Source: Tubulanus polymorphus (taxonomy: Eukaryota; Nemertea; Palaeonemertea; Tubulaniformes; Tubulanidae). Taken from it: a stretch of 64,000 bases of DNA. A program made the translations under genes and the position numbers. The notes beneath the pieces are model-generated. The model was not told the DNA's origin and searched no databases. It saw nothing but the letters and a program-made list of their open reading frames with translations. Position 1 is the first letter of the stretch. Each line of letters starts with the position of its first letter. The stretch spans positions 1,529,855 through 1,593,854 of the forward strand of contig NC_134030.1 of the NCBI RefSeq assembly GCF_964204645.1, given 5' to 3'. This document shows, one piece after another, positions 1 through 9,194 of the stretch.

Positions 1-40
1 CTGTTGAACTCAATTCACAATTAAATGAACTTTTTTAAGG

Positions 41-117
41 TGATTCAGAAGTATAAATCTGATGTTTTAATCTCTGGGTTTCAGAGATTAAATCAATAGG
101 CTTTACTTCTGAATCAC
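41..117 (+). repeat. ~77-nt imperfect hairpin (last unit of a hairpin array)
   Basis: The outer arms GTGATTCAGAAGT and ACTTCTGAATCAC are perfect complements (13 bp). The inner arms TTTAATCTCTG and CAGAGATTAAA pair over 11 bp around a short GGTTT-type loop. The two stems are separated by an unpaired block of 12-13 nt on each side. It is the counterpart of the hairpin at 34,972-35,049, whose preceding units are visible before copy 2. Confidence 0.7.
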
Positions 118-780
118 TGTTAGGTTTTGATAAGTTGTAAGTTGTTCCTATTGTTTAATGAATTGGTAGAAATTCTATTTTTAGGTGACAGGTCAAATAG
201 ATTAGAACAGTAATTTATGCAGAGGTTGAATTAATTTAATGTTTGATATACCAAAGAATGGTTTATTGTGAAGATTTAATTAAAATCTTAAATAAAGAGT
301 TGTTCAATTTCATAAATGTTTTGTTTTCGATGAAGTTTTTTCATTTTCTGGATTTGAGGAATTTGACTTTAAACACATCGGTGGATTCAGCACAGTTCTG
401 TGGACACAGTTTTTGGACCGAGACACAGCTCAAGACCCAGTTACAAGTTCAACTGGACTCCATCCCAAAAAACCCTGGGCCCTTCAAACCTTTAAGTAAG
501 ATGCTCACTTACAGATTCATAAAATTGACCCTTATTATCTTGTCATCTGCAGAACCATCTCAAGAGGCTTAAACCAAGAATTTCTTGTAATGTTCAACAA
601 ATGTGAATTACATTAAGTAATTTTTGAGATCGACTTATTACCACCAGTATTGAGTTTTTTCTAAATCACAGTCTACTTATTTTATATTCATCCACGATTT
701 CATAGCTCTTTAACTATTCAACCCTTTCCCTGATGGGCCCTGGCCCCAATTGCTGAACCCAGTTCTCCAAGTCTAACGTC
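118..780. other. Intergenic, nothing recognised
   Basis: AT-rich sequence with a chance 109-codon frame at 243-572 that has no recognisable composition and is one of several overlapping weak frames. In copy 2 (35,050-35,723) the same frame has a different, longer carboxyl end because of small indels, which argues against coding. Confidence 0.5.
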
Positions 781-796
781 TGGGTTTAATGGTTTA

Positions 797-913
797 TCAG
801 AGAATTAATGGATTAATTGGAAATAATCTAACAATCAATAAAGTTGTTCTTTTTTGATACGGGCTAGAAGTTGAGGGGCCCGCGCCCCGGGTTTTCTTTA
901 AAGCTTTTGGCAT
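797..913 (-). pseudogene. Inverted copy of coding exon 1 of the unit gene (copy 1)
   Basis: On the minus strand an acceptor-like TTTTTCTAG precedes an ATG at 913-911, as before the real exon at 9,195. The frame starts MPKALKKTRGAGPSTSSPY and matches the real exon's MPKATKKTRGAGPSHSSPY at 17 of 19 residues. Homology stops where the real exon has its GTAAGT donor; here the frame runs on to a TGA at 799-797 (38 codons). With no donor and no downstream exons in order it is best read as a broken inverted duplicate. The spacer at 914-984 is the reverse complement of the spacer just upstream of the real exon. Confidence 0.6.
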
Positions 914-984
914 TATCTAGAAAAACAAGTAAAAATATTAAATCATTTGAAAATATATTAGTCAGTCTTATTCTGGTTCAGTGA

Positions 985-1690
985 ACTAATTCTCTATATG
1001 GTGCATTTAGGGGTCCAGGGACACCACATCCACTAATTCTCTATATGGTGCATGTAGGGGTCCAGGGACACCACATCCACTAATTCTCTATATGATGCAT
1101 GTAGGGGTCCAGGGACACCACATCCACTAATTCTCTATATGGTGCGTGTAGGGGTCCAGGAACACCACATCCACTAATTCTCTATACGATGCATGTAGGG
1201 GTCCAGGGACACCACATCCACTAATTCTCTATACGGTGCATGTAGGGGTCCAGGGACACCACATCCACTCATTCTCTATACGATGCATGTAGGGGTCCAG
1301 GGACACCACATCCACTAATTCTCTATATGGTGCATGTAGGGGTCCAGGGACACCACATCCACTAATTCTCTATATGGTGCATGTAGGGGTCCAGGGACAC
1401 CACATCCACTAATTCTCTATATGGTGCATGTAGGGGTCCAGGGACACCACATCCACTAATTCTCTATATGGTGCATGTAGGGGTCCAGGGACACCACATC
1501 CACTAATTCTCTATATGATGCGTGTAGGGGTCCAGGGACACCACATCCACTAATTCTCTATATGGTGCGTGTAGGGGTCCAGGGACACCACATCCACTAA
1601 TTCTCTATATGGTGCGTGTAGGGGTCCAGGGACACCACATCCACTAATTCTCTATATGGTGCATGTAGGGGTCCAGGGACACCACATCCT
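985..1690 (+). repeat. 47-bp tandem array, left arm (about 15 copies)
   Basis: A unit of 47 bp containing CTCTATATGGTGCATGTAGG and GTCCAGGGACACCACATCC repeats about 15 times with few substitutions (ATATGG/ATACGA, GCATG/GCGTG). The reverse complement of the same unit forms the array at 8,404-9,122, so the two arrays are arms of a large inverted repeat. Copy 2 retains only about 7 units (35,913-36,257). Confidence 0.93.
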
Positions 1691-2208
1691 CTATTCTGTT
1701 TGGGGCATGGAGATTGCCCAGATTGCCTCTGCTAACAACAGACACCCATTCAACATTTCTCTTTGTGGTACTTTCTTCTTCCTCTTTTCTCTCATTTTAC
1801 AAATTGATATTCAACTATGACCTTTTTCATTTTGATATGATGTTTATCTTTACATCATGGTTGCTGGAGATTGTACAAGGAATGACACAAGAAATAATAT
1901 CCTTAGTTTTAAACTCACAGCTGTTTGCAATTCTTTCATTTAAGCACAGGTTCAATTGAAACGATGCATTCCTATACATATACGCAATCATATCTTTTTT
2001 CGAGTCATCATTCTCAGGGAAATTTGATCTCCACTCAGGTACAGTCTACTGGCTTGCCAGTTATCCTTTAACTTTTTTACAAAATTATCTTTTCAAAATG
2101 AATTACCATGAAAGCAGTAAATTTGAACTTGCCTTATCATAAGGGCTTTTTCTTTTACTCTTTGTTTTAGCTTTAGGTATCTTTGATTTGCTGGTGGTTT
2201 TAACATGC
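1691..2208. other. Copy-1-specific ~0.5-kb segment
   Basis: This stretch has no counterpart in copy 2, where the 47-bp array runs directly into the GAGGGAGCTCTATCAATC sequence found here at about 2,213. It is AT-rich. A chance 81-codon frame at 1,714-1,959 is the only open frame and has no recognisable features. It could be an insertion in copy 1 or part of a deletion in copy 2 that also removed array units. Confidence 0.7.
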
Positions 2209-2484
2209 ATGTTGAGGGAGCTCTATCAATCCAGGAACAGTCAGCTCACAAGCAGCCCCTGCCCCAAAAGGTTTTGACATTATATTTTCAAAAGCTCTAG
2301 TTGTTCTGTAGAACCGAGAGCGGAGCTCTGACTTGTTCCCCTCACTGCTGAGGTCTACTTTCTCTGATTCGCTGATTGGCTTCTCTTTGGTACATTTTAG
2401 ATGATCAAAAACTAGAAACTGTCATGCGTTTATTCATTTTGGTATATGTTAAAATTCTTTTACAATAATGGCATATTAGGCACA

Positions 2485-2809
2485 TCAAAACAAATCCGGA
2501 ATTGTCCCCGAACGAAGTGGCTCCCTCCACTCTCCATCAGTATGCCGGGCCACCACCTCTACCTCTCGGGCCACTCGATCACTCGCCAGCTTTTTGACGA
2601 GTGACCGCCCAAGATACGGATGGAGGAGCAGGAGGAGCAGGACCCGCACCATCTCCAGCCCCACCACCATCCCTCCTCGGCCGCTTCCTATTTATCCCCT
2701 CCCCTTCCTCCCGATTACCTTCGTCAGCCGCACCATCCGCCGGGACCACTCTTGCTCCTCCTCCCTGCAGAGCCACGACGACCGCAACTGGTACTTTTCG
2801 GTTTCTCAT
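2485..2809 (-). pseudogene. Inverted copy of the gene's terminal exon, frameshifted (copy 1)
   Basis: The minus strand encodes a close relative of the terminal exon at 25,821-26,213: GGGARVVPADGAADEGNREE, then RDGGGAGDGAGPAPPAPPSV, then REVEVVARHTDG and SGTIPDLF. Compared with the intact counterpart at 36,530-36,883, 10 bp are missing near 2,597, inside a region able to form a hairpin in the parent exon. That shifts the frame, so the amino part ends at 2,579 and the carboxyl part continues in another frame. The segment sits in antisense orientation to the functional gene and lacks exons 2-9. Confidence 0.75.
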
Positions 2810-2842
2810 GGTTTCCCACCATCTTTCAAAAGAGAACTATGA

Positions 2843-3352
2843 ATATATCATTAGCTACAAGGAAACTTTTCAGAAACTTTTTCAGGTCATTCTTTCTTGT
2901 ATTATTAGCATTTGATTCTCTATATATCGTCAGAACATGGACTCAGAGTGTTTCTTTAATGGTTAAGAATGTCTCTTTAACCAACATCCCCCTAGCCTGC
3001 TTCCTACATATCCCTTCCCTTTCCTCCTGATTACCTTTGATCCCCACTGCCTAGCAGCTAACAGCTGCTGCTATTTTATCTGGTTTACATGTTTTGCAGA
3101 TAGTGTCTGTTATGCTATAGTTGTTCTTTTAATCGTTTAACTTCTTCATCTGAAATTTCATTATTCTAATTTCAGTTTCACGCAGGAAATGGTTCATGAA
3201 AATCTGCATTGAGACTGGGACGAAATGTGCATTGAGACGGATGAAATCTGCATGAACAGAGATATACTTTAAGATCCCCATTTTATCCATCGGAGTGAAT
3301 GTACATCCACTACTCACAGGTAGCAAACCTACAAACGCTAAACACTCATCCC
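2843..3352. other. Intergenic, nothing firm
   Basis: There are several pyrimidine-tract/CAG acceptor-like sites (for example just before 3,173), but every frame that follows has a stop within about 30 codons. The minus-strand 65-codon frame at 3,129-3,326 is identical in copy 2 (37,183-37,380) but has no recognisable content. Confidence 0.4.
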
Positions 3353-3412
3353 TGGGCCCTGATTCAAAAATAAAAATAAAAGATTAAATTAAGAATTAAC
3401 ATTTTTATGAAT
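3353..3412. repeat. Short palindromic MITE-like element
   Basis: CTGATTCAAAAATAAAAAT is followed about 25 nt later by ATTTTTATGAATCAG, giving a foldback of about 60 nt after CCTGGGCC. It resembles the GGGTCC-ended palindromes at 9,321 and 20,628. Counterpart at 37,407-37,466. Confidence 0.45.
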
Positions 3413-3709
3413 CAGTGATCAGTTTCATAAAATAATTCCTAAATTAATTTTAGGGGTTTATTATTTCAGATTGAAATGAATTCTTCATGTTTATGCAATT
3501 CTCATTATCTTTCATTGCAGCATTTATATATTCAATTTCAATCATACATGTGAAATATATAATGTATTTTCAGGGAAACGTAAACAAGAAAGGAAGGGAA
3601 GAAAGAGAAGGGAAGAAAGAGTTGGATGATTAATGCGCACTTATTCTCCATTCCGAATTCCTGTATTCGACTCTAGGTGATCATCATACGAACGAGATAT
3701 AGAAAAAAA

Positions 3710-4020
3710 CATTACTGAAGTCATCTCTATATTTTAGTCTCAATTTGTATTTCTAATTCAATTTACTAAGTGTGTAAGTCATCATTTGGATAAGTCGTCA
3801 CATTACTGAAGTCATCTCTATTTTTTAGTCTCAATTTGTATTTCTAATTCAATTTACTAAGTGTGTAAGTCATCATTTGGATAAGTCGTCACATTACTGA
3901 AGTCATCTCTATTTTTTAGTCTCAATTTGTATTTCTAATTCAATTCACTAAGTGTGTAAGTCATCATTTGGATAAGTCGTCACATTATTGAAGTCATCTC
4001 TATTTTGAAGTCTCAATTAG
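3710..4020 (+). repeat. 91-bp tandem repeat, 3.4 copies
   Basis: Units start at 3,710, 3,801, 3,892 and 3,983 (period exactly 91 bp), each beginning CATTACTGAAGTCATCTC and ending ATTTGGATAAGTCGTCA. The last unit is partial and diverged. Copy 2 has the same array at 37,764-38,074. Confidence 0.9.
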
Positions 4021-4960
4021 TATTCAGTTTACTTCAGATAACGTAATTCGGTTTAATCACAAGTCGTCAACATTATAATCAATGTAACTACAGTGACTAC
4101 ATTATTGTCCTTTTATTGAGAAATTTATGTTAATTTTTGATTTCTGGGATAAATCAAAATTCAAATGTTATCATTTTTTGTATCAAAAATTGTAAAAAAT
4201 TGAATAATTTGTGTGCTATTGAAACATTCAGTTATGGGGAGTTTTAAGCTCAGAAAACTTTGAGCCTGTTTATACAAGTGTTGTAACAAGTGTTGAACAA
4301 TTCAAAGATCATGTTTTTTATACTTTGTCATGTTAGAAAAAATGTTTTCTAGTATATTGATGTTTCTAAAAAAACATATGATTCAACTTTAAAAGGCCAA
4401 GCCTTCTAATAAAATTAGTTTGTCATATATATATATATATTACTTGGTTATTGTCAAGTTTTTTAAAAAATATTTTGGTTTTCTCAGCTTTCTCTGGTGG
4501 AAATTTCTTCGTGGAATTCCTCTTCTATACAAGTTCCTCCTCAGACTGTTTTTATGCGAGAGTTTATAACAACCGGATCCTCAGAAAATGGTCGGAGTGC
4601 CAAGTCTTCGATTTAAGATCACCAGTCTTATCTGAGACCATAAGTTCACTAGCAAGTTTCACTAGCGATTCCAACAGCTATAGGATGGAACAGTATTATT
4701 ATATAGGTCACCACTGTGCAATTGAGCCCAGATCATCAGAAAAAGATAAAAGTGAAGATATGTGATGGGATTCATTGAAAATTTTGCATATTTAATTAAT
4801 TCATTGAACTACTTGATTTGTATGATTTATTTTTTGGGAATTTTCGAATTTGTCATCAATAACTAGTATATATTTCTTTTCAAGTTGTGAGCGATCTAGT
4901 TCTCTGTCGACCCATTGAAAATGAATCGACTCTGAACTGTAGAACTGGACCCAGGGAGCT
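4021..4960. other. Intergenic with a weak exon-like open frame
   Basis: An open frame ends at a TGA at 4,765 and follows an acceptor-like TTTTCTCAG at about 4,488. It encodes roughly 90 residues ending SSEKDKSEDM and is unchanged in copy 2. There is no ATG near its start, no upstream exon and no recognised motif, so a terminal exon is possible but unsupported. A short (AT)n tract lies near 4,427-4,440. Confidence 0.3.
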
Positions 4961-5290
4961 GAATCTCGCGTGCCACAGCAAGATACAGAGCTCTTCAATG
5001 TCTTAACCGTCAGGTGCTGCCCCTAAACAAATCAATAGCGGTAAATCTGTGAACTAACTTATAGCTCGCTTGCCAGAGTAGAATGATAGCGAGCTGTCTA
5101 AAATCTTGAACCGTCTAGTGCTGCCCCTTAATCGATATGTATCGGAAAAGTGAATTTATTACTCGCATGCCACAGTAGTTGAGTAGTTGGAACATCATGA
5201 TAGACTCGTTTTTCTGTGCAGCTATAACGGGAACTATTTCAGATCTGATAATGAATATAAACTCAGTCACAGTTCGATAACAAACGCCGC
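4961..5290. repeat. Diverged ~100-125-bp tandem repeat with a CTCGNNTGCCAGAG-type motif
   Basis: Three diverged units carry CTCGCGTGCCACAGCA (4,965), CTCGCTTGCCAGAGTA (5,065) and CTCGCATGCCACAGTA (5,162). The first two are followed by AACCGTC(A/T)(A/G)GTGCTGCCCCT. Similar motifs recur at 13,560, 13,582 and 19,755. Counterpart begins near 39,019. Confidence 0.55.
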
Positions 5291-5989
5291 TGGGTGAAAT
5301 TGATGTAAACAAATAATCGTGTTGAAATTGAATTTAGTTTAAGATATATTTTCGTGGTAGTTTTTATTTTCAAGCTGTTTACGTTCACTTCAAATGATGA
5401 AACGATGAAACCATATTAAATACATCCCTGTTTTAGTGGGGATTTTGAGTTTTGGTCCTTTCCGTATCTTCTAGAAACATCAAGTAGAAAGGCATTAACT
5501 GAACCCTATGTCTTTAACTTCAGGAGTCTATATGGAGTTTTCGGATGCCTCTTTTCCTCACTTCTTGCATTCGTCACTATTAGAAATCCGGACAAACTGA
5601 ATTCAGTTCGACGAGGCCGAAGAACAGAAGACCAAAGAGTGATCTGCACTAGCCGCAGGGTTCGTGTTGGCTTGGATCGGTGGGAGGCAATCAAACCCCG
5701 ACACGTGAAGATGTATCCTCAAAAATGGATACCGGAACGCTTCTCTGGTTTACGATGATTAGTCTGCAGGGATAACTCTTTGGCGGGGCGTGATCGCGTG
5801 AATAGCCCAAACTAAACCTTCAGAGTTCACTGTACTACAGCATACAACATCTGATAACTTGCATAATAAAGCGCGGCGTGCATGAAAATAATTGTATAAA
5901 TGCGGGCAAGATTCCGTGCCCTGGCAATCGAACGCCGGAGTGGAGGTATTCCATACACTGGTAGGTGAGTCGGAGTAGACTGGTTGCTT
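5291..5989. other. Intergenic, nothing recognised
   Basis: Only short chance frames on both strands. The stretch is GC-richer than its surroundings at 5,630-5,800, with no clear gene signal. Confidence 0.4.
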
Positions 5990-6470
5990 GTCCCATAGAG
6001 ACCGGTAACCAGTCTAGCCACCTCACGATCAGTCTACATTGAAAAACCATTACTGAAATATGGTTGACGGAAATATTCATTTTATATCAGATTCTAAAAT
6101 ATTTTCTCGTATTGAATACAAAATTTTTATTATCTTAATAAGATAAATCTGCCAAAGCTCAACAATTTAAATTAGTGAAAACCGATGTGCGAAGTCGTCA
6201 ATTCAGTAGCCCGATAGAGCCCGGTAACCAGTCTAACTGACAATGTTCATTGCGCGGGAATGAACAGGCAACTAGTCTACGATGAAAAATCATTTCTGAA
6301 AAATTATGAACGGAGATATTCATTTTACTTTGAATTTTGAATTATCTTATAAAACTGACAGCCATATTAACCAAAGTATTAATAGTAAATCTGATAAAAT
6401 CTAATACCGGTTTTAGAATAGGTGAAAACTGATTTATGTGATGCCGTCGGTTCAGAAGACTGATCCGTAG
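5990..6470. repeat. Diverged direct duplication of ~240 bp
   Basis: The stretch beginning CCCATAGAGACCGGTAACCA, then AGTCTACATTGAAAAACCAT, is repeated from about 6,210 as CCCGATAGAGCCCGGTAACC, then AGTCTACGATGAAAAATCAT. The following AT-rich 180 bp also align with many substitutions. It is an old local duplication shared by copy 2 (about 40,045-40,530). Confidence 0.55.
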
Positions 6471-6479
6471 AATCGTTCG

Positions 6480-6643
6480 CCACTTTCTTCCGGTCCACTT
6501 ACTTCCGCGTTTGTGATTTGCATACAAGTAGTTTGAATGTTAAATGTATTAAGCCGCGTGTTGATTGGTTGAGGTCAGTGCGGTTTACTGAACGATGACC
6601 AGCTGTCAGCTGATCGAATCATTCGTTTCACAGACATTACGAC
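6480..6643 (+). promoter_or_regulatory. Putative promoter and non-coding first exon of the microexon gene (copy 1)
   Basis: Two ETS-like CTTCCGG/CTTCCGC sites (6,487 and 6,502), an inverted CCAAT box (GATTGG, about 6,563) and two overlapping-spaced CAGCTG E-boxes (6,600 and 6,607) precede a strong donor GAC|GTAAGTAT at 6,643/6,644. The first ATG-bearing exon at 9,192 starts with an acceptor and a 3-nt leader, so an upstream untranslated exon is required; this is the best-placed candidate. The transcription start is not visible. Counterpart 40,536-40,699. Confidence 0.45.
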
Positions 6644-7265
6644 GTAAGTATATTTTACATCTTTGATCAAAAATTGTAGTGTAAAAAAACTCAAAACTAA
6701 GGCCTCTATAAATGATCGATTGACTTTAAATGATTACTTTAGCACAGCTCTTGTAGACAATGATTAGGTGTCATAGTAGTTTAGCTCGAAAGTGCACATA
6801 TAAGGTTAATTTTCATCCCTTATTTAGAGACCGAGGTATTGAGCGTCCATTTCAGCCCTTAAAATATCATCAACCTACCTCAAACCGACTGTTTTTAAAT
6901 CCAGCAATAGTTAACTATTGACTCATCATGGATTCGATTCAAAAACAATTTTAGTGATCATAGTGATTCGAAACGTTTGAATTTTTGAAAAACACGAATG
7001 CTAAACGACGGATCCGGACTTCGATTGCGGCCCAATGGCAGAGTTGATTTTCTTATTTGGAATTTGAAGATATAAATCACTGAAATCAATTGGTTTTCTG
7101 AACCAAAATTAAAATTAAGAAGAATTTAGGATGGAGATGTTTGATTTTCATTTTGTCTAAAATGCCGACTTAAAAATTAATTCAATTGAATCAAATTAAT
7201 GAATTCATCATTTCACGATATTAGGCCTATAGATAATCAAAGTGTGAATATGAAATCACCTTTTC

Positions 7266-8352
7266 AATCGCTGTTTTTGGGTAAGATCGCAGTTTTTAGG
7301 TAAGATCGCAGTTTTTAGGTTAGATCGCTGTTTTGAGGTTAGATCACCGTTTTGTGTTAGATTGCGGTTTTGTGTTAGATCACTTTTTTGTGTTAGATCG
7401 CTGTTTTGTTTTAGATCGCTGTTTTAGGTTAGATCGCAGTTTTTAGGTTACATTGCAGTATTTGGGTTAGACCACAGTTTTTTGTTAGATCGCAGTTTTT
7501 AAGTTAGATCGCTGTTTTGGGTTAGATCACAGTTTTTGTGTTAGATCGCTGTTTTAGGTTAGATCGCAGTTTTTGTGTTGGATTGCATTTTTGTGTTAGA
7601 TCACTGGTTTTTTGTTAGATCGCAGTTTTTAGGTTAGATGGCAGTTTTTAAGTTAGATGGCTGTTTTGTATTAGATCGCTGTTTTTAGGTTAGATTGCTG
7701 TTTTTAGGTTAGATCGCTGTTTTGTGTTAGATCGCTGTTTTTAGGTTAGATCACAGTTTTTGTGTTAGATCACAGCTTTTAGGTTAGATTGCTGTTTTTA
7801 GGTTAGATGGCTGTTTTTAGGTTAGATCCCTTTTTTTCTTAGATCGCAGTATTTAGGTTAGATCGCTTTTTTTGGATTAGATCGCAGTTTTTGGGTTAGA
7901 TCGCAGTTATTGTGTTAGATCGCTGTTTTTGGGTTAGATCGCTGTTTTTGGGTTAGACGGCAGTGTTTAGGTTAGATTGCAGTTTTTAGGTAAGAACAAT
8001 GTTTTTCTGTTAGATCGCAGTTTTTTTGTTAGATCGCAGTTTTTAGGTTAGATCGCAATTTTTTGTGTAAGATAGCAGTTTTTTGTTAGGTCGCTGTTTT
8101 TGGGTTAGAAAGCTGTTTTTGTGTTAGATTGGTGTTTTTAGGTTAGATCGCTATTTTTGTGTTAGATCGCTGTTTTTGGGTTAGATGGCTGTTTTTGGGT
8201 TAGATGGCTGTTTTTGGGTTAGATGGCTGTTTTTGGGTTAGATCGCTGTTTTTGGGTTAGATCGCTGTTTTTAGGTTAGATCGCTGTTTTTGGGTTAGAT
8301 CGCTCTTTTTGGGTTAGATCGCTCTTTTTGGGTTAGATCACTGTTTTTGTGT
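7266..8352 (+). repeat. 19-bp minisatellite (about 57 copies) in the presumed first intron
   Basis: A unit close to CTGTTTTTGGGTTAGATCG repeats with much variation (GGGTTAG/AGGTTAG/GTGTTAG, CGCTG/CGCAG). It becomes most homogeneous at its 3' end (8,160-8,340). Copy 2 has the same array at 41,323-42,451 with a short internal length change near 41,480. It lies between the putative first exon and coding exon 1. Confidence 0.92.
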
Positions 8353-8403
8353 TTTTGTCAATCATCATATCAAGATTTGCAATCCCAGTTGCCTTCAAGT
8401 TTC

Positions 8404-9122
8404 ATATAGAGAATTAGTGGATGTGGTGTCCCTGGACCCCTACATGCACCATATAGAGAATTAGTGGATGTGGTGTCCCTGGACCCCTACATGCACCATA
8501 TAGAGAATTAGTGGATGTGGTGTCCCTGGACCCCTACATGCACCATATAGAGAATTAGTGGATGTGGTGTCCCTGGACCCCTACATGCACCATATAGAGA
8601 ATTAGTGGATGTGGTGTCCCTGGACCCCTACATGCACCATATAGAGAATTAGTGGATGTGGTGTCCCTGGACCCCTACATGCACCATATAGAGAATTAGT
8701 GGATGTGGTGTCCCTGGACCCCTACATGCACCATATAGAGAATTAGTGGATGTGGTGTCCCTGGACCCCTACATGCACCGTATAGAGAATTAGTGGATGT
8801 GGTGTCCCTGGACCCCTACATGTACCATATAGAGAATTAGTGGATGTGGTGTCCCTGGACCCCTACATGCACCATATAGAGAATTAGTGGATGTGGTGTC
8901 CCTGGACCCCTACATGCACCATATAGAGAATAAGTGGATGTGGTGTCCCTGGACCCCTACATGCACCATATAGAGAATTAGTGGATGTGGTGTCCCTGGA
9001 CCCTTACATGCACCATATAAAGAATTAGTGGATGTGGTGTCCCTGGACCCCTACATGCACCATATAGAGAATTAGTGGATGTGGTGTCCCTGGACCCCTA
9101 CATGCACCATATAAAGAATTAG
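8404..9122 (-). repeat. 47-bp tandem array, right arm (about 15 copies, inverted)
   Basis: This is the reverse complement of the array at 985-1,690, with units such as GAGAATTAGTGGATGTGGTG. It is more homogeneous than the left arm. It ends 70 bp before coding exon 1, and that 70-bp spacer is also mirrored beside the left arm. Copy 2 has one unit fewer (42,498-43,170). Confidence 0.93.
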
Positions 9123-9194
9123 TTCACTGAACCAGAATAAGACTGACTGATATATTTTCAAATGATTTAATATTTTTACTTGTTTTTCTAGAAG

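Noticed and set aside
243-572. 109-codon ORF near the window start
   Set aside because: AT-driven composition, no recognised motif, and a different carboxyl end in copy 2 after small indels.
985-1690. Regularly spaced repeats resembling a CRISPR array
   Set aside because: The 47-bp units abut directly with no unique spacers, and the context is an animal genome. It is a minisatellite.
2594-3030. Pro-rich plus-strand ORFs (82, 104 and 136 codons)
   Set aside because: They are antisense shadows of the inverted terminal-exon copy; the same shadows appear opposite 25,821-26,213 and 36,530-36,883.
4451-4765. 104-codon ORF as a complete gene
   Set aside because: It begins at a TTG, not an ATG; at most it is a terminal exon, for which no upstream exon was found.
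7266-8352. Interstitial telomere
   Set aside because: The GGGTTAG core is only part of a 19-bp unit, not a (TTAGGG)n array.
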